In this document: positions 1 through 6,699 of the stretch, piece by piece | Position numbering within the stretch: the first letter of the stretch is position 1 | Layout of the letters: each line of letters opens with the position of its first letter | Source: Nitrospirota bacterium | GTDB lineage: Bacteria; Nitrospirota; Leptospirillia; Leptospirillales; Leptospirillaceae | DNA length: 64,000 nucleotides | Direction of reading: 5' to 3' | NCBI GenBank assembly: GCA_021785195.1 | Contig: JAJYGC010000005.1 | Span: forward strand, 1-64,000 | The notes under the pieces: model-generated | The model's input: only the letters and a program-made list of their open reading frames with translations | Told to the model about the DNA's origin: nothing | Databases searched by the model: none | Position numbers and translations under genes: made by a program

Positions 1-101
1 ACCGGAGCGTTCGGGTAATCGTCCACCGTTTCCCCTCGTCTGACTGACATATCACCGTTCAAGTCCTCGAAGCCCCCTACCCTCCACGTTGGAGTCTTAT
101 T

Positions 102-692
102 CTAATTTGCATTCAAGATGATTTTTGTAATCCAATCCCAGGAGGTTAAGGAAAACACCTCTTTCGGATTCTGTTCGTACGACAGCAAGGCTTTCTCCAG
201 GCAATCTTCAAGGCCTGAAAGGTTCTCAAAAAGAAGATTGTGAAAATGCTTTTCCCGGAGTTCCTCCCAGAAGTGTTCCACCGGGTTGAGTTCCGGGGAA
301 TAGGATGGCAGGAACACCAGCCGTACGTTGTCCGGAACATGGAGTTGTCCGCTACGGTGCCAACCGGCTCCGTCCAGAACAAGAAGAATGTTTTCCTTCT
401 CATGGCGCTCTCCCAGTTCCTGCAAAAAGATCTCCATGCAGGCGCTGTCCACGTGAGGCAGGATCAAGGCATCCAGCGTTCCGTCATGCGGCGAAAGGGC
501 CACATAGGCATAGGTGAACTGCTGGACGATCTGGACCGCCACGAGGGGCCGTATGGGAAAGGGCGCCCAACAACGTCTGGGATCCCCGATGAGACCGAAC
601 CGGGCTTCGTCCTGAAACATCAGTCTTAAGGGCCGGTCGGTCACCGGAAACAGGGCTCTCTCGTGAACTACGACTTCGGGGAGGCGTTTTTT
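102..692 (-). CDS. IS630 transposase, C-terminal ORF B (DDE catalytic part)
   Basis: This frame carries the DDE_3 catalytic domain: first Asp in MFQDEARFG, second Asp in LLVLDGAGWH, and the Glu in LNPVEHFWEE, with the spacing usual for IS630/Tc1-like enzymes. The ORF track starts at an internal GTG (644), but the frame is open up to the A-run at 686-692, so translation most likely enters by -1 frameshift from ORF A. The stop codon lies inside the left terminal inverted repeat. No residue of the triad is missing. Confidence 0.8.
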   Translation of the reverse strand, partial: KKRLPEVVVHERALFPVTDRPLRLMFQDEARFGLIGDPRRCWAPFPIRPLVAVQIVQQFTYAYVALSPHDGTLDALILPHVDSACMEIFLQELGERHEKENILLVLDGAGWHRSGQLHVPDNVRLVFLPSYSPELNPVEHFWEELREKHFHNLLFENLSGLEDCLEKALLSYEQNPKEVFSLTSWDWITKIILNAN

Positions 693-1168
693 TTAAAATC
701 TCCCTGAATCTCTGGATCTCCCTTGATGTGCCGCTTGTCCGGAGCGATCTTCCGCCATCCATGCCGGTGAAGCATCCGGTAGACGGTGGACGGAGGGACG
801 GGCCGTCCCAGTTTTTCCTCCAGGGCCCGATGGAGGGGCGGAACAACAAGAATGCCGCCTTTTTCGGCCTCATCAAGAAAGGGCGCAAGGAACGATGCCT
901 CTTCTTCCCGGCTCCAGTAAGCGTGACGGCGCCCTCCCCATTGTTCCCGGGAAAGGGAACTTCCCGACTGAAGTTGGATAAAGTCCCGCCGGAGTCGGCT
1001 GACCGTCGGAACGGATTGCCCCAAAGCCTGGGCTGTCTCCTTGAGCGACAGTCCCAATAGAGGAAGCAGCATCGATTGTGCCAATCGCATTTCGTACACC
1101 GTGTTGGCTTCGGCCAGTTTCGCCTGTGCCACGGAAAGCCATTCTGAACCGCTGGGTGTTCGACTCAT
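668..1168 (-). CDS. IS630 transposase, N-terminal ORF A (helix-turn-helix part)
   Basis: This half encodes the DNA-binding part of the transposase. The start MSRTPSGSEW is chosen because AGGAGG lies 7 nt upstream; the ORF track begins 17 codons earlier. Residues 40-75 (SLKETAQALGQSVPTVSRLR) read as a helix-turn-helix of the Tnp630 type, followed by a winged-helix-like segment ending in the VYRMLHRHGW motif. The frame closes soon after a run of eight A residues, and the catalytic half continues in the -1 frame. It should act as a repressor/DNA-binding product alone and as part of the fusion transposase after slippage. Confidence 0.8.
   Translation of the reverse strand: MSRTPSGSEWLSVAQAKLAEANTVYEMRLAQSMLLPLLGLSLKETAQALGQSVPTVSRLRRDFIQLQSGSSLSREQWGGRRHAYWSREEEASFLAPFLDEAEKGGILVVPPLHRALEEKLGRPVPPSTVYRMLHRHGWRKIAPDKRHIKGDPEIQGDFKKNASPKS
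686..692 (-). other. Probable -1 programmed frameshift site A_AAA_AAC
   Basis: On the minus strand the ORF A frame reads TTT AAA AAA AAC GCC. A -1 slip on A_AAA_AAC leads directly into CGC CTC CCC GAA, the open ORF B frame that reaches the DDE domain. The ORF B frame is closed by TAA just upstream, so ORF B can only be fused by slippage here or by separate initiation. Several IS families, including some IS630 members, use this mechanism. Confidence 0.65.
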
Positions 1169-1240
1169 ACCAGAACCTCCTGATAGGAAGTGAGTTTCTG
1201 TCCTGGTATATATTATCATCTTAAACGCAAAATAGAATTA

Positions 1241-1540
1241 CAAATCACATTTGTTTTAGAGATCGGGTCTAGACCTGACCAGAACTGAATAGACGCTCTA
1301 TTCGGCAAAAAGGCTTTGGAAAACGGCCAGAACTTCTCTTGAAGCACTTTGATGTGTCATATGACTGTGCGGCATGATCTTTTTGCCATTCTGACGAAAG
1401 TGTAAAGGACTTCAGTGAGAAAAGGGCCGGATCTTTCTTCATGGATCGAGGATTCCGGCCTGATCGGCCGGTCTATCTGGTATGTGGCCCAACCTCTCTG
1501 ACGGATTTCTTTTTACCAGACTACCTGTATCGAATATTCC
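1241..1540. other. Gap without a convincing gene
   Basis: I see no ORF with a plausible start and ribosome binding site. It contains a 10-bp palindrome GTCATATGAC (1356-1365), the same core as the larger palindrome at 1933-1958. It may be a leftover of another toxin-antitoxin control region. Confidence 0.5.
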
Positions 1541-1544
1541 TTGA

Positions 1545-1712
1545 ATGCCGGTCCAGGGTAGTCATGGAAAGACTGTCGATCCATCTTTGTGCGATCAGCC
1601 TTTGTGCGATCAGCATGCGGTCGAAGGGATCGCGATGGGGACCCAAAAGCCGACCGGCTTCCGGGGCATGATCACGCAATATCCCCATTCTTCCCAGTCC
1701 TGCAACTCTTTA
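1545..1712 (-). pseudogene. VapC-type PIN toxin remnant (C-terminal part)
   Basis: In the minus-strand frame that reads ILRDHAPEAGRLLG, followed by HRDPFDRMLIAQ, the sequence matches the conserved C-terminal signature of VapC PIN-domain ribonucleases (the Asp of DPFDR is an active-site residue of the family). The N-terminal two thirds, including the first catalytic Asp, are absent, and a 15-bp tandem duplication (around 1588-1617, LIAQR repeated) disrupts the end. It follows directly after the decayed antitoxin. This is a dead toxin gene. Confidence 0.65.
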
Positions 1713-1908
1713 TTCACACAAACAGTCAAAGGTTCCAGGAGTGCATGTCCGCCCAGCCCCTGCACAATCCTGTTGGTCTCTTTTTCCAGGGGAACAAGAC
1801 GGGCATAGGGCGCCCTTCCTTTGGGCAAGACAACCCTTTCCCGTTGTGGGCTTTCTCCAGCAGCCAGGACAGGTGCTTTTTGGCTTCATGAACATTGACA
1901 AACATCAC
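1713..1908 (-). pseudogene. Phd/YefM-type antitoxin, frameshifted
   Basis: The N-terminus (VNVHEAKKHLSWLLEKAHNG) is typical of Phd/YefM antitoxins that pair with VapC or Doc toxins. The expected continuation (GRAPYARLVPLEKETNRIV) is found in a different minus-strand frame, so at least one frameshift separates the DNA-binding half from the toxin-binding half. A perfect palindrome sits 25-50 bp upstream, where such antitoxins bind to autoregulate. The cognate VapC remnant follows. Confidence 0.65.
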
Positions 1909-1932
1909 GCGGCACCCTTCTTTCTTCCATTG

Positions 1933-1958
1933 TAGGCTAAGTCATATGACTTAGCCTA
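1933..1958. promoter_or_regulatory. 26-bp perfect palindrome, likely toxin-antitoxin operator
   Basis: TAGGCTAAGTCAT is followed immediately by its exact reverse complement, giving a 26-bp palindrome just upstream of the decayed Phd antitoxin and between it and the divergently placed end of the recombinase gene. Phd/VapB proteins bind such palindromes. It survives although the module is broken. Without a T-run it is not a usual terminator. Confidence 0.6.
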
Positions 1959-1984
1959 TCACAATGCATTCTGGGCATTCTGGG

Positions 1985-2905
1985 TCAGCAATCAAGAAGT
2001 CTGACCAGATCTTCGGCTCTCAAATGGGTATAACGATTGAGCATCTGAAGCGTTTTATGGCCGGTGATCGTGGCAACCTGCATCACGGTGAGTCCCTTCT
2101 CGAAAAGACGGCTTGTGGCTTCGTGTCGGAGATCGTGAAAACGGAGGCCTGAAAGCTCTGCCTTGCGGCAAGCTTGGGCAAAATTTCTTGAAACGACATC
2201 CGGATTGAAGGACCAGACCTTTCCGTTTTTCTCAAGGGGTTTATGGGATCTTTTCCCAAGAATGGAAGTGGCCTCCAGTGAGAGGGGAACTGCACGTCTT
2301 TTTCCATTTTTTGTTTCCGGAAGAAGGACCACCCTTTTCTCCAGATGGACATTCTCCCAGTCCATTGAAAGAATTTCTCCCCGGCGCATGGCCGTTTCGA
2401 TGGCAAACCGAACAATCTGGGCCATTTCGTCCGAACAGACGTTCAGGAGCTTTTCCAGTTCTCCAGGCTCCAGTCTTCTGTCGCGGCCTTCGGGAACCGG
2501 AGGCAAGCGGATGGACTTCACCGGGTTCTGGAGAGACTCCATTCCCCATTCAAGGCGGGCGATCTCGTAAAGGTGCGATAGGACTGCCAGATCGAGCCGG
2601 ACGGTATTGGAAGAGAGACCGGCCTTGATGCGGTCGTTCCTGAAGGTGGCGATATCCGAGCGCCGGATTGAGGCGAGGGAAAGGGAAGAGAGCGGGTGCG
2701 ATTTCCAGGCCCGGATCCGTTTTCGTTCCTGTCGATAACCCTTCTTGAGGGAGGATATTTCCTGTTCGTACCGGTCGAGTGCATCAGACAGGGAAAGAGG
2801 CGAGATTATATCTTTGGCATCAGATTCGGGAGGTGCGTTGTCCATCGTGATCCATTTCGAAGGGGATGGGGGTGCATTGGTCAATCCGGTCATTAACCCG
2901 GTCAT
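1985..2905 (-). CDS. Tyrosine recombinase / phage-type integrase
   Basis: A site-specific recombinase of the phage integrase family, acting by strand exchange at attachment sites. It has a SAM-like N-terminal DNA-binding domain (about residues 40-130) and a C-terminal catalytic domain with all expected residues: Arg in ETAMRRGEI, Lys in TKNGKRR, HDLRHEATSR (His-x-x-Arg), His in TGHKTLQ and the nucleophile Tyr in LNRYTHL. Length 306 aa is normal. The N-terminus contains a short duplicated MTGL; a later Met (MDNAPPES) is an alternative start. It lies in a mobile region whose other end is a tRNA-Leu, suggesting it is the integrase of an island; a XerC/D housekeeping role is less likely. Confidence 0.85.
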   Translation of the reverse strand: MTGLMTGLTNAPPSPSKWITMDNAPPESDAKDIISPLSLSDALDRYEQEISSLKKGYRQERKRIRAWKSHPLSSLSLASIRRSDIATFRNDRIKAGLSSNTVRLDLAVLSHLYEIARLEWGMESLQNPVKSIRLPPVPEGRDRRLEPGELEKLLNVCSDEMAQIVRFAIETAMRRGEILSMDWENVHLEKRVVLLPETKNGKRRAVPLSLEATSILGKRSHKPLEKNGKVWSFNPDVVSRNFAQACRKAELSGLRFHDLRHEATSRLFEKGLTVMQVATITGHKTLQMLNRYTHLRAEDLVRLLDC

Positions 2906-3324
2906 TCAATCTGGCTCGAAACTTTACCCGGAGCAGGTTTTCGGGGGATAGTCCCATTTTCGGGATCCAGAAATGGTTTCGGCATCATTTTTGGGTAATC
3001 GACTGGGGACAGTCGAACTCATGAAAAGGAGAAACAGATCCACTCACTGGATTGTTTTGGCCACTTCCTTCGCCTATGGAAAACAGGTAGAGACCCGGGA
3101 TGGGGTGGGGGAAAGTCCTCCAATCTAGGGTGTACCCAAGACAGGAAAGGATCGCAGGGTCCTTCGAAGCAGGTGCTAGATCTTGAGGGCGTGAGCGTTT
3201 TGGTTTTTGGCCGCCTGTCCGGGAATTCCGTTGTGTGTATGCGGCCGTCGGACCCCAGGAGGGAAACTTGGAATGGATGGTCCCCCCCAGCCCGCTGATC
3301 CGAACATTGGGCCGGAGAAAGGCG
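2906..3324. other. Gap without a convincing gene
   Basis: This stretch is crossed only by overlapping low-quality ORFs on the minus strand that are shadows of the charged ORF downstream. I see no recognisable domain, RNA or repeat. Confidence 0.5.
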
Positions 3325-3528
3325 ATGGAGCAAAAGGAACAGCGTAAAGAGGAAAAGGACGCCTCGAAAGAAAAGAGTCCTCCGGAAAAGGAGAAGGAGC
3401 AGGAACGCGCCCAGGAGAAGGATCTCTCCATGGGGCCGAGAGAACGTCAGCAGGAAAAGGAACGGGAGGAAAAGAAGGAGGTTCCCCGGCGAGAACGGGA
3501 AAGAGGCCGGGACGGGTTGGGGTATTAA
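3325..3528 (+). CDS. Small highly charged protein of unknown function
   Basis: The start MEQKEQ is chosen because GGAG lies 7 nt upstream; the ORF track begins 30 codons earlier in sequence that looks non-coding. The 67-aa product is almost entirely Lys, Glu, Arg and Gln and is predicted to be a single long helix or disordered. It is followed 24 nt later by another small ORF with a good ribosome binding site, so the two may be co-transcribed. The repetitive AAGGAG-rich sequence means chance openness cannot be excluded. Confidence 0.4.
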   Translation: MEQKEQRKEEKDASKEKSPPEKEKEQERAQEKDLSMGPRERQQEKEREEKKEVPRRERERGRDGLGY

Positions 3529-3552
3529 TCAGGGACGACAAGGAGGAACAAA

Positions 3553-3735
3553 ATGATCGACACATCGATGTTGCTTCACATGATCTCCCCCCTGGACACC
3601 CTGGAGAAGCTTCTTCCGGGAGAGGAAGCCGGAGAATACGCGGTCAAGAAACGGGAATGGGAAGCCTTGAAAAAAGCCTGCTGGGCCGAACACTGGGCGA
3701 AGGAAAAGAGCCGGGACAGGGGCCTTGGATTTTGA
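3553..3735 (+). CDS. Small protein of unknown function (60 aa)
   Basis: The ATG is preceded by AAGGAGG with an 8-nt spacer, a strong initiation signal. The product (MIDTSMLLHMISPLDTLEKL at the start) is amphipathic with a Lys/Glu-rich C-terminal half and Trp residues; no domain is recognised. It follows the charged ORF at 3325-3528 in the same direction and may share its mRNA. It sits in the accessory region beside the recombinase. Confidence 0.5.
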   Translation: MIDTSMLLHMISPLDTLEKLLPGEEAGEYAVKKREWEALKKACWAEHWAKEKSRDRGLGF

Positions 3736-3791
3736 GTCATTAGCCGGAAAAGGACTAGATGCCTTCTTTTTGCCTCATGCAGGATGATGAC

Positions 3792-3899
3792 TCAGGAATG
3801 ATGTTTTTTCTTTTGCTCCCATGACACATAAGCATACGCAAGGATGGAGAAAAGAAGAACAGATCCGGAGAAAATAAGGGATGGCCAGTCGAGTTTCAT
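3792..3899 (-). CDS. Small single-span membrane peptide (35 aa), not in ORF track
   Basis: On the minus strand GGGAGG lies 4 nt before an ATG that opens a 35-codon frame. The peptide starts MKLDWPSLIFSG, has one hydrophobic helix (about residues 7-26) and ends with a Lys/His-rich tail (EQKKKHHS), the layout of small accessory subunits such as CcoQ or CydX. No partner gene is adjacent, so its role is unknown. The start signal, the clean membrane segment and the positive-inside tail support it being a real gene. Confidence 0.55.
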   Translation of the reverse strand: MKLDWPSLIFSGSVLLFSILAYAYVSWEQKKKHHS

Positions 3900-4002
3900 C
3901 AATCCTCCCTTTCTAAACAGGACATTTCTAAAATGCTAGGACAGATTGTAAGATATAACAAGATAATTTGGTAAGTCAGGGAAATGAATGGGAATGTTCA
4001 CA

Positions 4003-4040
4003 ACTTAACAACCGCAAGCTAAAGCAGGCGGTTGTTAAGT
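4003..4040. repeat. 13-bp perfect inverted repeat (hairpin)
   Basis: ACTTAACAACCGC at 4003-4015 is matched exactly by its reverse complement at 4028-4040, leaving a 12-nt loop. It overlaps the stop codon of the minus-strand ORF ending at 4035. There is no T-run on either side, so if it acts as a transcript end it is not a classical intrinsic terminator. Confidence 0.6.
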
Positions 4041-4409
4041 GAGTTTCATTAAGCGCGCCGTTTCTTTCGGAGTGACTCCTTTTGTCTTCAATGTAGCGAT
4101 GATTCTTTCCAATGTCCATTCTGATCTATCTGAAATTCCAAGAATTGAGTCTAGGGCAGGAATTGTCAGTCCTTCATCGGAGTGAATGCGCTCGATTAAC
4201 TGCGGGGTAAAGAGGTTTCCAGAAAGAAGAGGGGATTTCTTGGGGACTCGATCCCTCCGATAGAACCCCGGAGAAATTCCGGAGGGAAAGGGAACGAAAG
4301 GCTTCCGGCAAAAATCCACGTTTATTTGGTGGCTTGATTGAAAGAACGATTCTGATATCCGGGGAGATAATTGGAGCCAATACCCAAAGGATCCAGGAAA
4401 GACAATCAC
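4035..4409 (-). CDS. Possible gene remnant of unknown function
   Basis: A 124-aa open frame whose C-terminal half (LLSGNLFTPQLIERIHSDEG, then LERIIATLKTKGVTPKETAR) looks like real helical protein with a helix-turn-helix-like end, while the N-terminal half looks random. This pattern suggests the 3' end of a decayed gene. I recognise no family. Its stop codon is inside a perfect hairpin. It lies in AT-richer DNA just upstream of the GC-rich MarR operon. Confidence 0.3.
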   Translation of the reverse strand: MIVFPGSFGYWLQLSPRISESFFQSSHQINVDFCRKPFVPFPSGISPGFYRRDRVPKKSPLLSGNLFTPQLIERIHSDEGLTIPALDSILGISDRSEWTLERIIATLKTKGVTPKETARLMKLT

Positions 4410-4493
4410 GATAGAACCGGGAGTCGGGGTTTGAGTAAGAACTTCTGAATAGACCGGATAAACCTTGATTCCCCCAGGGTAGAGAAGAGGTCC

Positions 4494-4522
4494 TTGACTT
4501 CGATAATAGATGTATATACATT
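4494..4522 (+). promoter_or_regulatory. Promoter of marR overlapped by its operator
   Basis: TTGACT (4494-4499) is followed after 17 nt by TACATT (4517-4522); TATACA with a shorter spacer is an alternative -10. The -10 lies inside the palindrome ATGTATATACAT, so a bound repressor would occlude it. The marR ATG begins only 6 nt after the -10, so the transcript is probably leaderless, consistent with the absence of a ribosome binding site. Confidence 0.55.
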
Positions 4523-4527
4523 TAAAA
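4505..4527. promoter_or_regulatory. MarR operator copy 1
   Basis: This 23-bp block centred on the 12-bp perfect palindrome ATGTATATACAT is repeated without mismatch at 5056-5078, in front of the next gene of the operon. MarR-family dimers bind palindromes of this kind. The position over the -10 and start region of marR implies autorepression. Confidence 0.7.
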
Positions 4528-4528
4528 T

Positions 4529-4993
4529 ATGAAGACGAAGGTCACACCCGAATCTCCCGATTTCCTCCTCCCCTGCGCCTGCGCGAACATCCGGCGGGCG
4601 GCCCGGGTGGTGACCCGGCTCTACGACCAGGAGTTGTCCGGGTCGGGACTCGAAGCGACCCAGTTCACGATCGTCATGGCCCTGTCCCGGACGGGCGAGA
4701 TCTCCCAGGGGCACCTGGGGGCCTTCCTGGGGCTGGACGCGACGACCCTGTCCCGGTCCGTGAAACCGCTCCTTCGGGAGGGGTGGATACGCTCGAGGCC
4801 GGGCGACGACCGCCGAGAGAAGCTTTTGGATCTCACGGCCGAAGGGCTCCGGCAGTACAAGGCGCTCCTGCCGAAATGGGAACGGGCCCAGGAGCGTTTG
4901 AGGCACGCGTTGACGGCCGAGGGATGGGACCGGATGCAGCGCACGCTCGCCGACGTCTCGCTCGCCGCCGCCCTGTCCCAGAAGGCACGATAA
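4529..4993 (+). CDS. MarR-family transcriptional regulator
   Basis: A winged-helix repressor of the MarR family: residues 35-100 hold the recognition helix region (GHLGAFLGLDATTLSRSVKP) and the wing (SRPGDDRREKLLDLTAEG), flanked by dimerisation helices. Two Cys near the N-terminus (CACANIRRAAR, residues 16 and 18) are a hallmark of one MarR subgroup and could be redox sensors. There is no ribosome binding site; the gene is likely read from a leaderless mRNA. Its base composition is clearly richer in GC than the flanking DNA, suggesting recent transfer. It probably controls itself and the two genes behind it through the twin operators. Confidence 0.85.
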   Translation: MKTKVTPESPDFLLPCACANIRRAARVVTRLYDQELSGSGLEATQFTIVMALSRTGEISQGHLGAFLGLDATTLSRSVKPLLREGWIRSRPGDDRREKLLDLTAEGLRQYKALLPKWERAQERLRHALTAEGWDRMQRTLADVSLAAALSQKAR

Positions 4994-5055
4994 GGCCCGA
5001 CGATCCGGCGAGGATCCGTCCACGAGGCCCGCGACCCAATACGATTCGGGTCGAA

Positions 5056-5078
5056 AATAGATGTATATACATTTAAAA
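5056..5078. promoter_or_regulatory. MarR operator copy 2
   Basis: An exact 23-bp duplicate of the block at 4505-4527, again centred on ATGTATATACAT, placed immediately before AAGGAGG and the ATG at 5089. No good -35 is seen at the usual distance, so this may be a weak internal promoter or a roadblock site within the operon. Confidence 0.7.
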
Positions 5079-5088
5079 GGAGGTTCAC

Positions 5089-5424
5089 ATGCAGTATTTG
5101 GTCGACATGAAGCTCAGGGCCCCTTTGGGAAACCCGTCGCCCGCTGAGGGTGTCCGGTTCATCGAAGATATCATCTTTCCGACCCTCGAGCGCTGCCGCT
5201 CTCTCGCGTCCGAAGGGACGATCGTGGCGGGCGGACCCGCGATCGGAGCGATCCGCCTCGTATTCGTGGCGGAGGCCCAAAATGCGAAAGAGGTCGAAAG
5301 CGTGATCATGGGCCTTGCGATCTGGCCCATGGCGGAGACGGCCGTCGTGCCGCTCACGACCTTCGGGGATAGAAAGCAGGCGGTCGATGGACTTCGGAGC
5401 ACTCTCGAAAATCGGTTGTCGTAA
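5089..5424 (+). CDS. Muconolactone isomerase-like / dimeric alpha-beta barrel protein
   Basis: A 111-aa protein beginning MQYLVDMKLRAP, with the strand-helix-helix-strand layout (QNAKEVESVIMGLAIWPMAE) of the muconolactone delta-isomerase/YciI-type ferredoxin-like barrel. The family acts on small aromatic or lactone metabolites or has an unknown role; no catalytic residue can be assigned with confidence here. Start is clear from AAGGAGG 5 nt upstream. It lies 95 nt behind marR under the second operator copy and is probably the repressor's target gene. Confidence 0.6.
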   Translation: MQYLVDMKLRAPLGNPSPAEGVRFIEDIIFPTLERCRSLASEGTIVAGGPAIGAIRLVFVAEAQNAKEVESVIMGLAIWPMAETAVVPLTTFGDRKQAVDGLRSTLENRLS

Positions 5425-5505
5425 CCCATAAACACGGAGCCCCCGTCGCTTGGAGATCTTTTGATCGCCGGCCGGGGGAAATTCCTTATTAAGGAGGGAA
5501 CAGCC

Positions 5506-5985
5506 ATGAATGCCGATAACAGCGCGCAACTGATCTTTTTCGGGAGCTTCGCATTCGCGTTCGTCTCATGGGGACTTGCGACCCAATCCGTTTGGAAGGA
5601 GCTTCGTCAAAGGTCGAGGGTCGACGCTCTCCGGCCCCTTCTGATCCTGCACAGCTTCCGGTTCGTGGGGCTGGCCTTTTTAATCCCCGGCGTCGTGTCG
5701 CCCGATCTTCCGGCAGCGTTCTCCCGGCCCACCGCCTACGGTGACCTAGTCGCCGCGATCCTCGCCCTGATCGCGCTGTATCTTTTGCCGGGAAAGGGGG
5801 GGATCGCCGCGGTCTGGCTGTTCAATCTCTGGGGCACGGCGGATCTTTTGAACGCCTTCTTCCAGGGGAACCGGGCCGGGCTCAAGGCGGGGGAATTGGG
5901 GGCGATGTATTTTATCCCGACTGTGCTTGTGCCTCTTGCGCTGATCACGCACGCAATGATCTTCCGGATTCTCGCGGAGCTGTGA
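5506..5985 (+). CDS. Membrane protein of unknown function in the MarR operon
   Basis: The start MNADNSAQ is chosen for the AAGGAGGG box 7 nt upstream; the track begins 15 codons earlier at a TTG. The 159-aa product has about four to five hydrophobic segments (LIFFGSFAFAFVSWGLA, a central pair, and IPTVLVPLALITHAMIF). No family is recognised. It follows the barrel protein in the same direction in the same GC-rich block and is likely co-regulated by MarR, which suggests a membrane partner in handling whatever ligand MarR senses. Confidence 0.65.
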   Translation: MNADNSAQLIFFGSFAFAFVSWGLATQSVWKELRQRSRVDALRPLLILHSFRFVGLAFLIPGVVSPDLPAAFSRPTAYGDLVAAILALIALYLLPGKGGIAAVWLFNLWGTADLLNAFFQGNRAGLKAGELGAMYFIPTVLVPLALITHAMIFRILAEL

Positions 5986-6011
5986 ATTCCAAAATTAAAT
6001 CCTGATTAGCG

Positions 6012-6308
6012 TTAATCTGCATCCTCCGCTCTGAGCCAGCGTTCGGAGCAAGGTCCGGTCGTCGCACAGGCCACGAGAAGGTGGACCGGGAGTTCGTTCA
6101 AGCGAAAACGGCGATTGAAGCGGTACGGGAATTCCGACAGGTAATGGCGCGCATATTTGGAGAAATCAAACGCATGATAGGTCCCGGTCAAAGCCGACTT
6201 CAGATTCCCCAGAATCGTGTTGACCCAGTGGAACTGGGGGAGATCCTTGGGTTTTCGGCCTCCCGTTTTTTCCGGGAAGAGCATAGCATTATTCTGTTCG
6301 GGCACCAC
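6012..6308 (-). pseudogene. IS1595 (ISXO2-like) transposase, C-terminal remnant
   Basis: The segment LPQFHWVNTILGNLKSALTG, followed by an AEFxYRFNRR-like stretch (SEFPYRFNRRFRLNEL), is the conserved end of IS1595-family transposases, including the last catalytic region. Only about 90 residues remain; the zinc-binding N-terminus and most of the catalytic domain are missing, and the start in the track is accidental. It marks one edge of the accessory region next to the tRNA-Leu. Confidence 0.75.
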
Positions 6309-6369
6309 TAGGGCACCAAAACCATATTAAATTCAGGGGGTGTTTTTAATTTTTTGGCTCTGGTATTGG

Positions 6370-6453
6370 TACTCGGGAGGGGAATCGAACCCCTATGGTG
6401 TCACCACCGGCGGATTTTGAGTCCGCTGCGTCTGCCTGTTCCGCCACCCGAGC
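6370..6453 (-). tRNA. tRNA-Leu(CAA)
   Basis: The minus strand folds into a class II tRNA: acceptor GCTCGGG/CCCGAGT, D arm, anticodon stem GCGGA/TCCGC with loop CTCAAAA (anticodon CAA), a long variable arm, and a T arm with GGTTCGATTCC. The 3' CCA is encoded (6367-6369). Its 3' end points toward the accessory region at lower coordinates, the usual side for integrated islands. Confidence 0.95.
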
Positions 6454-6514
6454 ATGATTTGTGGGAGAAGTAATGCGTAGGGGGTGAATTCAAATCTGAA
6501 CTTAAGCACACGGA

Positions 6515-6543
6515 AGTCTAGCGCGAGAGGTTTGTTTTGGCAA
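6515..6543 (-). promoter_or_regulatory. Promoter of tRNA-Leu
   Basis: On the minus strand TTGCCA is followed by a 17-nt spacer and TAGACT, 62 nt before the tRNA 5' end. This matches a sigma-70 type promoter for a stable RNA. Confidence 0.6.
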
Positions 6544-6562
6544 GCAGGGCTTGCTTTTTTTT
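6540..6562 (+). terminator. Orphan terminator-like hairpin
   Basis: GCAAGC-AGG-GCTTGC followed by eight T residues forms a short intrinsic terminator on the plus strand. No plus-strand gene lies just upstream, and it overlaps the -35 of the tRNA promoter. It could end a small RNA or stop read-through from the island. Confidence 0.4.
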
Positions 6563-6626
6563 GAAGGAGAGAAATCCAGAAATGAATATTGGAAATGGTG
6601 CTTTTTTATGGCCGTGTTTTTTTTTG

Positions 6627-6655
6627 TTGACGAAGCTGTAATCACTATGTAAAAT
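6627..6655 (+). promoter_or_regulatory. Promoter upstream of the Cyt572-like gene
   Basis: TTGACG, a 17-nt spacer and TAAAAT give a near-consensus sigma-70 promoter. It would produce a 5' leader of about 260 nt before the cytochrome start at 6923. A closer promoter cannot be excluded. Confidence 0.6.
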
Positions 6656-6699
6656 TCCGTCCATCCAATCCTGTGTGTACCGGTCTTATAGCGCGATTT

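Larger units (their letters stand above)
97..1240 (-). mobile_element. IS630-family insertion sequence
   Basis: Two overlapping-frame transposase ORFs are bracketed by imperfect terminal inverted repeats of about 26 bp (97-122 and 1215-1240; the inner AAGATGAT and the ATTCTA core are shared). A TA dinucleotide sits in both repeats, fitting the TA target choice of IS630 elements. The exact outer ends are uncertain by a few bases because the similarity runs slightly past the TA. Both halves are open, so the element may still be active if frameshifting works. Confidence 0.8.

Noticed and set aside
4621-5529. 302-aa minus-strand ORF across the MarR operon
   Set aside because: A shadow in GC-rich DNA; the plus-strand MarR gene has clear family motifs.
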